The position numbers and the translations under genes are program-made. Positions 33,901-43,973 of a DNA stretch of 64,000 nt are shown here, piece by piece. The DNA is from Anisodus tanguticus (lineage: Eukaryota > Streptophyta > Magnoliopsida > Solanales > Solanaceae). Location: the NCBI GenBank assembly GCA_034509755.1, contig CM067550.1:10285001-10349000 (forward strand), in the 5' to 3' direction. The notes under the pieces were generated by a model. The model worked only from the letters and a program-made list of their open reading frames with translations. It was not told where the DNA came from and searched no databases. Position 1 is the first letter of the stretch; each line of letters begins with the position of its first letter.

Positions 33901-36726
33901 CATACCACCCACTGAAAAGTTATTTGTAGGAGGGATTTCAATGGTCATATCGGGTCACTTCCGGGGGTTATGACGACGTGCATGGAGGCTTTGGAATCGG
34001 GGACAGAAACGGGGGAGGCGTCTCCCTTTTGGAGTTCGCTAGAGCTAGTAGGATGGTGATAGCCAATTCAAGGTTCCTGAAGAAGGAGGAACACTTGGTG
34101 ACTTTCCGTAGTTCGTTGGCTAAGACTCAGATAAACTTTTTGCTCCTTAGGAAGGTTGACAAAGGTCTTTATAAGGACTGCAAGGTTATTCCGAAGGAGG
34201 ATCTTACACATAAGCTTTTGGTGATGGATTTGGAGATCAAGTTGGAGAAGAAGAATAAGGTGGTGGATGATAGGTTAAGAATCAAATGGGTGAGTTTGAC
34301 CATGGCTAGTGCAAATGAGATGTGAGAGAGGTTAATGGCCAGTGGGGCTTGGGAGAGTAGTGGAGATACGACCGGTATGTGGGACAAGACGGCCAGTTGC
34401 ATTCGGGAGGTAGCTAGAGAAGTGCTAGGGGTCTCGCGGGGTAACAGTTGTGGGCATCGAGGGGACTAGTAGTGGAATGGTAAAGTCCAAGAGAAGGTGG
34501 AAGCGAAGAAATTGGCGTATGTGAGATTGGTAGAAAGCAATGATGAGGTGGAGAAGTGGACGAATAGGGAACTGTATAAGATAGCGAGGAAGGACGCAAA
34601 ACAAACGGTTACGGCGGCTTTTGAACGCAGGTATGTGAAATTAGAGGAGAAAGGCGGGGATAAGAAGTTGTACAGACTAGCCAAGTCAAGGGAAAGAAGG
34701 GCACGTGACTTGGATTACGTGAGGTGCATCAAGGACGAGGACGACAAAATACTGGTTGAGGAAGTGCATATTAGGCGAAGGTAGCAGTCTTACTTCCATA
34801 AACTCTTGAACGGAAAAGGAGATGGAGACATTGTGCCGGGAGATCTGGAGCATTCTGGTAGGTACCGAGATTTTGGGTATTGTAGAAACATTAAAGTTGG
34901 GGAGGTTAAGGGTGCTATTCGCAGGATGCGTAGGGGACGAGCGACCGGGCCTGATGAGATCCCAGTTGAATTTTGAAAGATTGGAAGAGCGCAGGCAGTG
35001 CAGGTTTAAAGTGGCTGACTGAGTTGTTTAACGTCACTTTTTAAGACAACAAGAATGCCTGAAGAATGGAGGTGGAGTACAATGAATCCCTTGTACAAAA
35101 ACAAAGGTGATATCCAGAGTTGCAACAACTATAGGAGTATCAAGCTGTTGAACCACACTATGAAAGTTTGGGAAAGGGTCGTGGAGATAAGGGTGAGGAA
35201 ATACGTGTCTATTTCTGAGAACCAGTTTGGATTCATGTCGGGGCGTTTGACTACCGAAGTCATTCATCTTATTAGGAGGTTGGTGGAGCAGTATAGGGAG
35301 AGGAAGAAAGATTTACATATGATTTTCATCGCCCTCGAGAAGGCATACGACAAAGTCCCTAAGGAGGTTCTATGGAGATGTTGGAGGTTAGAGGTGTACC
35401 TGTGGCGTACACTAGGGCTATCAAGGATATGTATGATGGAGCCAAGACGTAGGAGACTCGGAGCACTTCCCAATGACGATGGGGTTGCACCAGGGATCAG
35501 CTCTTTAGCCCATTCCTATTTGCCTTGATCATGGACAGACTAACGTGACAAATCTAAGGGGAGGTACCATGGTGTATGTTATTCGCAGATGACATAGTCT
35601 TGATTGATAAGACTCGCAGCGGAGTGAACGTCAAGCTGGAGGTTTGGGGACAGACTTTGGAGTCCAAAGGGTTCAAGTTGAGTAGGACCAAGACAGAATA
35701 TTTGAAGTGCAAGTTCAGCAACAGGAGCGATCCTTAGACAGACGTGGAGGTGAGGCTTGGTACTCAGGTCATTCAAATAAAAGAAGCTTCAAATACCTAG
35801 GGTCTATTATCCAAGGGAATTGGGAGATTGATGACGATGTCACACATCGTATTGGGGCAGGGTGGATGAAATGGAGGCTCGCATCTAGAGTCTTGTGCGA
35901 CAAAAAGGTGGCAACTAAACTTAAAGGCAAGTTCTACAGGGCGGTGGTTAGACCGACTATGTTGTTATGGGATAGAGTGTCGGCCAGTCAAGACTTCGCA
36001 CATAAAAAAAATGAGAGTTGCGGAGATGAGGATGCCGAGATGGATGTGTAGGCATACAAGAAGAGATAGGATTAGGAATGATGATATCCGGGATAAAGTG
36101 GGAGTGGCCTCAGTGGAGGATAAGATGCGGGAAGCAAGGTTGAGATGGTTCGGGCATGTGCAGAGCAGACACATAGATGCCCCGATACGAAGGTGTGAGA
36201 AGTTGGCTATGGACGGGTTCAGGAGGGGTAGAGGTAGGCCAAAGAAGTATTGGAGAGGTAATTAGACGGGATATGGCGCAAGTACAACTTACTAAAGACG
36301 TGACCTTAGATAGGGGGTTGTGGAGAACACAGATTAGGGTATAAGGGTAGTAGGTAGTCGAGCTTAGTCCTCTTTACGCTTACAAAATGATAGTGTAGTG
36401 TTATTACTGTAGGCTCGATTAGCCTGTCACACTTAGTTTGATTCCTGCTGCTATGTGTTCTTTAGTGTAATTTATTTATCTTATTTAGTTGTGTTAGCTA
36501 CTGCTTCCTGTTGTTAGAATGCGCTACCATTGCGTATTTGATTTTTACTATCTGCATGTCCACAATGCTTTAATTTCTCGTCTGAGTCTGACCGTTTCTC
36601 ATACTTTGTTTTGCTTTGCTTGCTTTGCCTTATTATGCTTTGTCTTGAGCCGAGGGTCTCCCGGAAACAGCCGCTCTACCTACCAAGGTGGAGGTAAGGT
36701 CCGTGTACATTCTATCCTCCCAAGAC

Positions 36727-36757
<31 letters not shown>

Positions 36758-39700
36758 GACGACATGGGCAGTCATTTAAAGTTGTGATTTCACTCAAAAA
36801 CTAGCAACAGTAGCAAATGAAGGTGTTCTAAGCAGTGAATTTTTTTGACATGCAAACAAGATATTCCGCAGAATTGAAGTAAAGATCCAGACATAGTGGA
36901 AAGCTCAAACACCAAAAACTTTCTTTATAGGATCTATAAAGCAGTTCAGTAAGTCATTTTCTTAAGCAAACCTATCTAGTTGCATTCAGAAGAGGTCAAC
37001 TATATAAGCAAGGGCTTCTCACCTGATTCATAGGACTAATTTCATTCAGATCTAAGTTGAGCAATTCTGTTTTTTATCGTTTATTTCTATATAATAAAGT
37101 TCAGTAACTCCATTAAGTGAAAATCTAATATGTGAATCAATGTCACTTACAATTTTGCTCTCAATAGTTGGAAAGCACGATTCTTGTTTTTAAGCTGACT
37201 CCTTTCTTCAGTACAAAATATTCTTATTCCAGTTGGTTTATGGTAAAGATCAACTGCAGTCTCCACCTTGTTAACATTCTGCCCTGCATAGCATAATCAT
37301 GCATTAATATATGCACGTCAGTAAGTACAAGAAAAGTTCATCGAAATGTAGTAGAAGATGAAAGTTGAATCATCATATACCTCCAGCACCACCAGAACGT
37401 GCTGTTGTTAGTTCTATATCCTTCGAGTCGATTTCCACATCAACTTCATCAGCCTGAAACCAGATAATATTTCAAGGATGAAACCAAAAGAAATAACAAC
37501 TGCAGAACAACAGGGAACTCAAAAGACCTAGGGATACGTAGATCAAAAAGAACATAATGAAAACACTAGGAAATATAAGAAGTCTGGTGACTGACAACAA
37601 CTCGGCCATACATGGTCATTTAAATGATGCAGCAAGCTATGTGATTGCTACAACATCTGGGGATGAACTTGCAGATAGTACAATTACATAAAAGAGATGG
37701 CCACATTGTGCTAGACTAAATAGCAGAGAATTTTGAGTGAACACGTGAATAACTAACCTCTGGCATGATAGCAACTGTTGCAGTAGAAGTGTGAACACGG
37801 CCTTGAGTTTCTGTTAGCGGTACACGTTGAACTCGATGAACACCAGATTCATATTTCAATTTACTATAGACTCGGTTGCCTTTGATCTCCATCACATATG
37901 TTTTATATCCTCCTTTTTCAGCCTTGACAAAGGATGTTATTAAATAGGTCAGAGGAGGAAATTATTTCTTTTTTAGAAAGTGAAAATGTAGATGTCAATT
38001 AGAATTTAGTACATATTTACCTCGGAGCAAGAGATCGGAGCAAACTTCCAAGAGTTCCGTTCGCTGTACTTCTCATACATACGCACCTAAACGATGTCAA
38101 AGCGAAGAAGAAATAAGTGTGCCATGCCATGAGATCTGATTTCTTCATTTCACGATATTGGCAAAGTAAACAACCACTTCTGCCAGAACTCGTTGGATAA
38201 AATAACACTCTAAAGACTCTATATTGCTTGGTGGAATGTAATGGTGATAAGGATATTTAACATCACATTTATTTATTTCTTAGCTGTCGGTAAGCTATTG
38301 CACTTTGGACCCATAAAGGCCATATGTTATAAGGCAACATAGTACTGTCTAACACAACCGTTACAAGTACCAAGAGTTGAATAAACAGAGAAATTGAATT
38401 TTTTTTCTGCAATATATGAAAAAGTATCGCAACTATATAGGAGAATCCAGAAGGACTAAGGGAACATGTACCTACAAGATCACCAGCCCAAATTCCAGCC
38501 TCATCCCCACCAGCACCTGCCCTCACTGCAACACAGAAGAGTATAACACCGATACCCAAAATTAAAGTTTTTTGTGAAAAAGAAAATTTAACGAAACATT
38601 TAGGAGCAAGAGAATTCAAACTTAAACAGCATACAGCTGACACGCATCACATGCTGGTTAAATTTCAATATTTGTAGCTACTTATGTGCTAGAATCTATA
38701 GTGGTAATCATGCCACATCCAAAGATTTATAAGCTGGACAACTTTTAGGGGACTAGCAAACAACCAGATTTTATCAACGTGAGTTGTGCTCGGTTTCATT
38801 AAATCTGCAATAACATAAATGTAAAACTCAATGTGGCCATATAAAGGGAAACACGATGATAGCATGTACTCTCCCAGTCATGTTTCAATTAACTTGTTTC
38901 CCATTTTACCCCGTCCCAAAAATTAGAGCTATCTCCTATACTGGATAAGTATTTTCCTCCAACAATTTAAGAAAATTCACGATAATACTAATTTATATCA
39001 ACTCAAATTTGATGTGAATCTTCCAATTAACTTTTCCACTTTCTCACATTTGAAACACTTTCCTCTTAAGCTGTGTAAACCAGTCAAGGTCAATTAAATT
39101 TAGTGCAATGGAGTAAAAGAGTCTGTAACCTTATCTTTACTTCCACTTCTAAGTATCTGAAGAAAAGCCTCATGGTTTTTACATCTGCTCATTAAGTTCC
39201 TACAAATACTCTACTTTGTTATCATCTGGATCACTTAGTTGTTGTTTGAAGTTCATAAAAATGAAACTAAGACGCATAGCAGAAAATTCTATGAACAAAT
39301 CAAGACAATAAGGCAAAGTAAAAAATATATACCTTCAAGCATAATATTTCTAGCATCAAGAGGGTCACTTGGAAGGAGCATTAACTGCAATCGTGAGGAA
39401 TATCAACTTAATCCCACAAAAAGTGCGTAGAAAACAGTAAATACGAGATCTATCTGGGAGCTGAAATAAGAAAGGTCAAATAAAAATACTTTAATTGAAG
39501 AACTGTTATAACCTTAAACTTCTCCTCTAGCTCTTTGATTTCTTCTGTCAAGGATTGAATTTCAGAAGCTACCATCTCAGCCATGTCCTCGTCAGACCCA
39601 GCTTCTTTAGCTAAAGCTGCCAGGAATAGAAGAGGTTGTCACATATATGTATAAACTACTACAAACAGCAGCAGTCTAATGAAAGCATGGAGGGGGAGCT

Positions 39701-41729
39701 AGCAAGTGGCAATAAAAATTATTTTCAAGAAAATGTTAGGAATATCACAAAAGTGGATGATAACCTTTTGCTTCTTCCAGTTGCTTCTCACAATCCTTGA
39801 ATTTCCTGTATGTTAACACGACCTAGCTCAAAAACAGGCAACAAAATTGTGAATAAAGTAGTGTGTGCCATTAGTATCTGGTCAACGGTAAAGAAGGAGA
39901 TAAAATGACAATTAAGTGTGGTACTTCATCTAGCTCTGCCATTGACTGCGCCAGCTTCTGATATTCACTTGGATTCGAGACAACATCTGGATCAGCAAGC
40001 TTAACCTGAAAGTGATTCAGTAGTTTTAAATGTAATTCCTGGGCATTCCACATTATAAAGGAAATATGAGAAATTTGACCATGCATTACATAGGCTTAGA
40101 CTTTGAACCAGCCAAATACGAGACCTGTCTCAAATATATGTTGCAAAAACCTAATTCGCCATATGTTTCTGTCATAACTGCTTGAATAAATTAACATATA
40201 TATTCAAATCATGCCGAAACGCTGCTAACAGAGTATTAAATGCAAACTTAAGGTCCAGATCACTCGCCTGCTTCATTTAACCATGTAATGGTCAGACTGA
40301 GCCTAAGTCTAGCAGAGCCTACATATTTGAGAAGACATTCACATGAATAAATCAACAAGACCATACTACAATTGCACCCTAGGGTGTGGCCTAATGGTCA
40401 ATGAAGTGGATTGAGATCCATGACGTCTCTGCTAATTTCTACCTATATGTCCTAGCCTTGGTGGACCGAGTTACCTGATATGATACCTGTTGCTGGTGGG
40501 AGGTGGGAGGTATCACGTGGAATTAGTCAAGTTGTGCACAAGCTGGCTCAGACACCACGGTTATCAAAAAGAGAAAAAAGACCATACTACAACGTTTATT
40601 GAATTAATTCGTCTAAACCTTTTTTTCCATCCATGTCCAAAAATCATTTTGATATATCAAGAAATTGTAACTCAATACCAGATTAATTACTAATATGAAT
40701 CCTTTATATCCTTTTCGCTCAATTCAGACCCAATATTTAATTTCAAAGACTAATCTTCATGTCCATATATGATTTTTGTTTATCTTTTTAACCAAATGCT
40801 AGATTCATCATTCATCCCATTAACCTATCGCAACACTCTTCCTTTAACTAGAACTAATTTTCACTTAAAATTTGCATTTTGCAAATCCATAAAGGAGAGT
40901 AAACAGAACTGAAAATTAAAAAAATGAAGACAATAAACTCTTCAAATTTCGAAAAGCATAAATATTCAGATAGAAGCATACCGACAATTCTTTCCACGTT
41001 TTCTCAGCTGATTCAAGTTTTGTAATTAGATAAGGTTCCTGCAATATACATCAGAAAAGCATAACACAACAATTTTCAATTTCTACGTTTACTCACTAAA
41101 CATTAAATTCCTAAATTCACATCTATTAGCATACATTGCATTACTGATTAGCAAATATTTAGTAAAAACTCCCTCCATCCCAATTTAAGTGTCTTACTTT
41201 CTTTTGGTATAATACTCTTTCTATATTTAGTAATTTTGACAATTTAAACAGGGCAAGTTTAAAATCACAACATTCAAAGAATATTTTGTTACATTACACA
41301 CATTATATTACAAGATTTAAAGGCCTCTTTTTATTCCATAGTGTGGGCTCATTTGGTACGAAGGGTAAGAAATATTTAATGCCGGAATTAAATTTGAGAT
41401 ATTTATTTCTTGGTTGGATAAAATTGTGGTTTAATTAATTCCAGGATTGTTGTGTTATTTTTATTAACGTGGGAGGCTGAAATAACTAATCACGGATAAC
41501 TCGTTCCCAACCAAACGACCCCTCTGTATTCATTTACTAGGGTAAAAGAGGTAAATATTCCTAAAATAGTACGGACCGCCATGCAGATGATTCTTCTAGA
41601 AGGACTACGGTTAGGTGGAGCTCGAATGAAAGCTGATCCTCCACCACAGCAACGGCGTCGTATTGGCCATTGAATCGATGATGTGGTAGAAATTCCGGCA
41701 ACGAAGGCTGTGTTAGCTAGAGTATTCAT
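30960..41729 (-). CDS. PRF1: plastid-type peptide chain release factor 1 (PRF1/APG3-like), 15 exons
   Basis: Exons on the minus strand: 41729-41577, 41038-40982, 40005-39925, 39822-39765, 39616-39513, 39384-39333, 38525-38476, 38086-38021, 37922-37758, 37453-37381, 37283-37151, 32461-32404, 31876-31829, 31198-31115, 31016-30960. They sum to 412 residues plus TGA with consistent phases. The first 51 residues are rich in Ser, Thr and Arg and poor in acidic residues, as in a transit peptide. An N-terminal coiled-coil-like domain follows, then R-A-G-A-G-G-D-E-A. The stop-codon-recognition tripeptide is P-L-T at about residues 242-244, matching RF1 (P-x-T), not RF2 (S-P-F), and H-T-S is at 251-253. 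The peptidyl-tRNA hydrolysis motif G-G-Q is at 286-288. By family it terminates translation at UAA/UAG on organelle ribosomes. Plastid over mitochondrial location is inferred from similarity to APG3. Confidence 0.93.
31397..31548 (-). mobile_element. Solanaceae SINE lacking box B, in PRF1 intron 13
   Basis: Read on the minus strand it starts AAGGGGAGCCTTGGAGC and ends GTGCACCAGGCTGCCCT, the same subfamily as the copy at 12855. About 25 bases that should contain box B (ACGGGTTCGAGCCGTGG) are deleted between GGTCA and ACTAATGC, so its internal promoter is destroyed. Flanking duplications are not clear. Confidence 0.85.
31599..31669 (-). mobile_element. 5'-truncated TS/SolS SINE with perfect duplication, PRF1 intron 13
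   Basis: Only the 3' third (71 bp) of the SINE is present: AGACCCTTGTGGTCCGG to GTGCACTGGACTGCCC on the minus strand. It is flanked by a perfect 18-bp duplication TTTTTCAAAAAAATCATA (31581-31598 and 31670-31687). The duplication shows that it was inserted already truncated. Confidence 0.9.
33190..33287 (+). mobile_element. 98-bp RTE LINE 3'-end insertion, PRF1 intron 11
   Basis: The insert TCCGCTCTACCTACCAAGG... to ...ATGTTGTTGTTGTATGC matches the last part of the RTE LINE at 36665-36760. It is flanked by TGTTATATATGGCA at 33176-33189 and 33288-33301. It is a heavily 5'-truncated LINE copy or a LINE-tailed SINE; 98 bp cannot separate these. Confidence 0.88.
33716..34325 (+). pseudogene. RTE LINE endonuclease domain
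   Basis: The exonuclease/endonuclease/phosphatase-type domain reads I-I-S-V-Y-A-P-Q-A-G, F-W-E-D-L-D-D-V-V and G-D-R-N-G-G-G. The canonical G-D-F-N-x-H motif is broken by a frameshift near 33935, where G-G-I-S-M-V is read instead. Next comes L-L-E-F-A-R-A-S-R-M-V-I-A-N. The catalytic site is therefore lost in this copy. Confidence 0.85.
34480..36265 (+). pseudogene. RTE LINE reverse transcriptase, frameshifted
   Basis: Motifs in order: M-P-E-E-W-R-W-S-T-M (35055), N-Y-R-S-I-K-L-L-N-H-T-M-K-V-W-E-R, Q-F-G-F-M-S-G-R and F-I-A-L-E-K-A-Y-D-K-V (35330). The catalytic L-F-A-D-D-I-V-L-I is readable at 35579-35605, then K-L-S-R-T-K-T-E-Y, S-F-K-Y-L-G-S-I-I-Q-G and the C-terminal R-L-R-W-F-G-H-V. The frame shifts near 35410, 35500 and 35730 and there are stops, so no continuous protein exists. 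Confidence 0.88.
36725..36758 (+). repeat. (TTG)n LINE tail microsatellite
   Basis: About eleven TTG units close the RTE LINE. Plant RTE elements typically end in such short tandem repeats, so this is the LINE terminus, not an independent microsatellite. Confidence 0.85.
38870..39117. repeat. possible MITE remnant in PRF1 intron 6
   Basis: The segment begins TACTCTCCCAGTCATGTTTC and ends GTGCAATGGAGTA, weakly inverted, with AAATTAGAGCTATCTCC inside. It resembles the CTCCCTCCGTCC MITE group. The ends are too diverged for a firm call. Confidence 0.35.
40372..40577 (+). mobile_element. Solanaceae SINE (GGTGTGGCCTA type) in PRF1 intron 2
   Basis: A SINE of about 206 bp begins TTGCACCCTAGGGTGTGGCC, has box A-like GTGTGGCCTAATGG and ends CAGACACCACGGTTATCAAAAAG. 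It is flanked by a perfect 15-bp duplication AAGACCATACTACAA (40357-40371 and 40578-40592). This family differs from the TS-type copies. The region where box B is expected is poorly conserved. Confidence 0.9.
41168..41335. repeat. Stowaway-like MITE remnant in PRF1 intron 1
   Basis: It starts ACTCCCTCCATCCCAATTTA, the typical start of a very common Solanaceae MITE, followed by GTGTCTTACTTTC and an A+T-rich body. The right end is not defined. Confidence 0.5.
41343..41524. repeat. MITE related to 6003-6238, at the start of PRF1 intron 1
   Basis: The segment runs from GTGGGCTCATTTGGTACG to GTTCCCAACCAAACGACC. In reverse complement it begins GGTCGTTTGGTTGGGAAC and shares ATAAAAATAACAC, TTTTATCC and CTTCGTACCAAA blocks with the copy downstream of the SPATA20-like gene. 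It lies about 50 bp inside intron 1 from the exon 1 donor. Confidence 0.6.
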
Positions 41730-41827
41730 GGTGTTTAACAGTGACGTGGCTCTTTGCAGCTTTGCAAAAATTGAATGGATAACAGGGAAGTGGAGGGAAG
41801 CGTAGAGGAAATGGAAATTGGATATTT

Positions 41828-41930
41828 TGGGCCTGTAGATGTTTCTAGTAAGTAAGCCCAAAGCCCAAGCATGGATTCTGGAGATGGGCTCAAAGATTGA
41901 ACGACCTGTGTCTGTCCATGTGACACGTCA
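41828..41930 (-). promoter_or_regulatory. PRF1 promoter: site II (TGGGCY) cluster and ACGT motif
   Basis: Four TGGGCC/T sequences lie 100-160 bp upstream of the PRF1 start: TGGGCC at 41828-41833 (plus), TGGGCT at 41855-41860 and 41862-41867 (minus) and TGGGCT at 41885-41890 (plus). A TGACACGTCA ACGT-core motif is at 41921-41930. Site II elements are known TCP-factor targets in plant genes for translation and organelle biogenesis. Their role here is inferred. Confidence 0.5.
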
Positions 41931-42284
41931 AGTTATCCAGACGTGAGTAAACGACAAAGCCTTTAACACCAATGGAGATCGTTTGGGTTGAGTATAAACA
42001 AATAATAATTTTGTGGTCTTTTGTAAAAATATTTTTACTTTTGTGTCTTTTTAGTTTTTATAAGAGATTTTTATTTTTATTTTAAGATATTGAAAATAAT
42101 ATGTAAGTAAAAGGTTAAAAAATATTTTCTTCTATATCAGATTGTAAGTGGTCATAGAAGTCTATTTTCTCAAAATAATTAATTAATCACGATATAAAAT
42201 TATTATTATTTTCTATTCAAATTGTAAGTGATTATAGGAGATCATTTTCTCAAAATAATTGATTAATCACGGTATAATTTCAGT
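41931..42284. other. intergenic, no gene seen
   Basis: This interval lies upstream of PRF1. A T/A-rich stretch contains a short direct repeat, ATTTTCTCAAAATAATTAATTAATCACG (about 42167) and ATTTTCTCAAAATAATTGATTAATCACG (about 42243), each preceded by similar ATTGTAAGTG-containing sequence. No coding feature was found. Confidence 0.4.
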
Positions 42285-43973
42285 GCAGTCACTGATTTAC
42301 TGGCCAGTGTGAATAAATCAAACATGTTTATAGCTGGAGTTGATGATAATGTTCAGGAACAGTTATCGACTTTGACAGGATTCTCTTTAGGCACCTTGGG
42401 CTTATATTTATCATCAAAGAAATGGAGTAAAATTGAATGTCGCCAACAAGTGGAGAAGATCACAATTAGAATCACTAGTGCAAACTCAAAGGCTTTATCA
42501 TAAACATGAAGGCTACTAGTAATAAATGTTGTCCTGTTTTCAATTTATAACTCTTTGAAATCTGTTTTTATACTTCCCCAAAGTGTACTTAAAGAGATTG
42601 ATATGAGGTGTAGGGATTACTTATGGAAGAATACTGATCCATAATGATGATAAGAGGAAAGTGGCTTTGGTGTCTTGAGAGAATTTATGTGTTCCCAAGA
42701 AGTTTGGAGGACTAAATGTTAAAGAGCTGCAAACAATAGAATGTTGCTTCTATAGGCAAACTCATATGACAATTGGTGATGAAGTAAGATCTATTATGGA
42801 TCAGATAAGTGCATGAATTATATATGAAGGACAATCAGGACTCATATACCACCAAAGGATATTAGTTGTTTCACGCCCCAAAATCCATCTTGGACGAAAC
42901 AGGAACCCGATTCCAAGAACAACACCGGAAACACCTTATAAAATCAATAAATGTCTAATCTCTTTTGATAATATTTCAACATTCATTTAGACGATTAATA
43001 AACAGCAAAATGTAAACATAATCATACTTACTAAATTTTTCGGAAGTCTAATAGGAATACTCAATCAAAACACGTGGAAAACGCCTCAATAAGTCATACG
43101 AGACTTTCAACATCTACCTACAATCTGACAACTATCAATGGAGCTTCTAGGGTAAATAAATAAATGGATAACCTTCGGGACGCAGCCCAGAAACTAAAAG
43201 CAATAAACCAAGGGAGAAGGTGTCCCACGAACAAGCATGTGGGCTTACCAATACGTTTGGAAAGCAGCAAGTTCTCCTACTCCGCACGCGTATCACGAAC
43301 TTGCTCTTCTTTGTGACCTAATATACCATCAAAAACAACAATGGTATGCATGAGTACTAGGTACTCAGTGAGTGTCTAAGGAGCAATAGTTAACATATCA
43401 ACATAAGATGGTAAACTTCGTAAAACAATACCAATGAAAATAGTTTAAATCCAGAGATAGAGTAAATCATCAAACTTAGAAAAAAATCACCAATAAAAGC
43501 CAAGACACATGAATATAACAATTTTAACTTATTATATCGTTCATCTCATTAAATCGTTCACTTACAAAACTCAAGATCACCACAGCCACTCACAGGAAAC
43601 CAAAAGATCAACACAACCAACTCACGGGCGAACAATTATTTGATACATCAGAGCTTTATCCGGAGGCTAATCGTCCTCTGGACAATCATACACAGGATAC
43701 ATGATTCAGGGGGTCAATTGTCCACTGGAGTGACACAAAAATAGATACATTGGGCTACACGCCTCGGAGGTCAATCATCCTCTAGACTAACACAATAATG
43801 TTCAAAAGCAATATTGTTACACATCGTGTCTTCATGCGTCGTCGCTATTGTAACGTGGCCAATATAGGCTTAAGGTTGGTATGACCCCTCTATGAGATTT
43901 ATGAAGATTTATGGAGGTATTACGTAGGTTTTAGAAAGGTATAAGACTTATCAGATTAACGAAAATAAGTTTC

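Larger units (their letters stand above)
33400..36758 (+). mobile_element. nearly full-length RTE LINE antisense in PRF1 intron 11
   Basis: A plus-strand LINE of about 3.3 kb. The 5' part (33400-33690) is a CT-rich leader (CTCTCTC runs, a C11 run near 33500) and a G/C-rich stretch. Endonuclease (33716-34230) and reverse transcriptase (about 34900-36250) follow, then the 3' end with GAGCCGAGGGTCTCC and CAAGGTGGAGGTAAGG, closing in (TTG)n at 36725-36758. The frame is interrupted many times. No flanking duplication was found, so the 5' boundary is approximate. It lies opposite to PRF1 transcription. Confidence 0.88.

Noticed and set aside
36725..36758. independent (TTG)n microsatellite
   Set aside because: It directly ends the RTE LINE, whose family terminates in such repeats.
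42309..42503. small host gene of 64 codons
   Set aside because: The sequence matches the C-terminal region of L1 ORF2 and continues in other frames.
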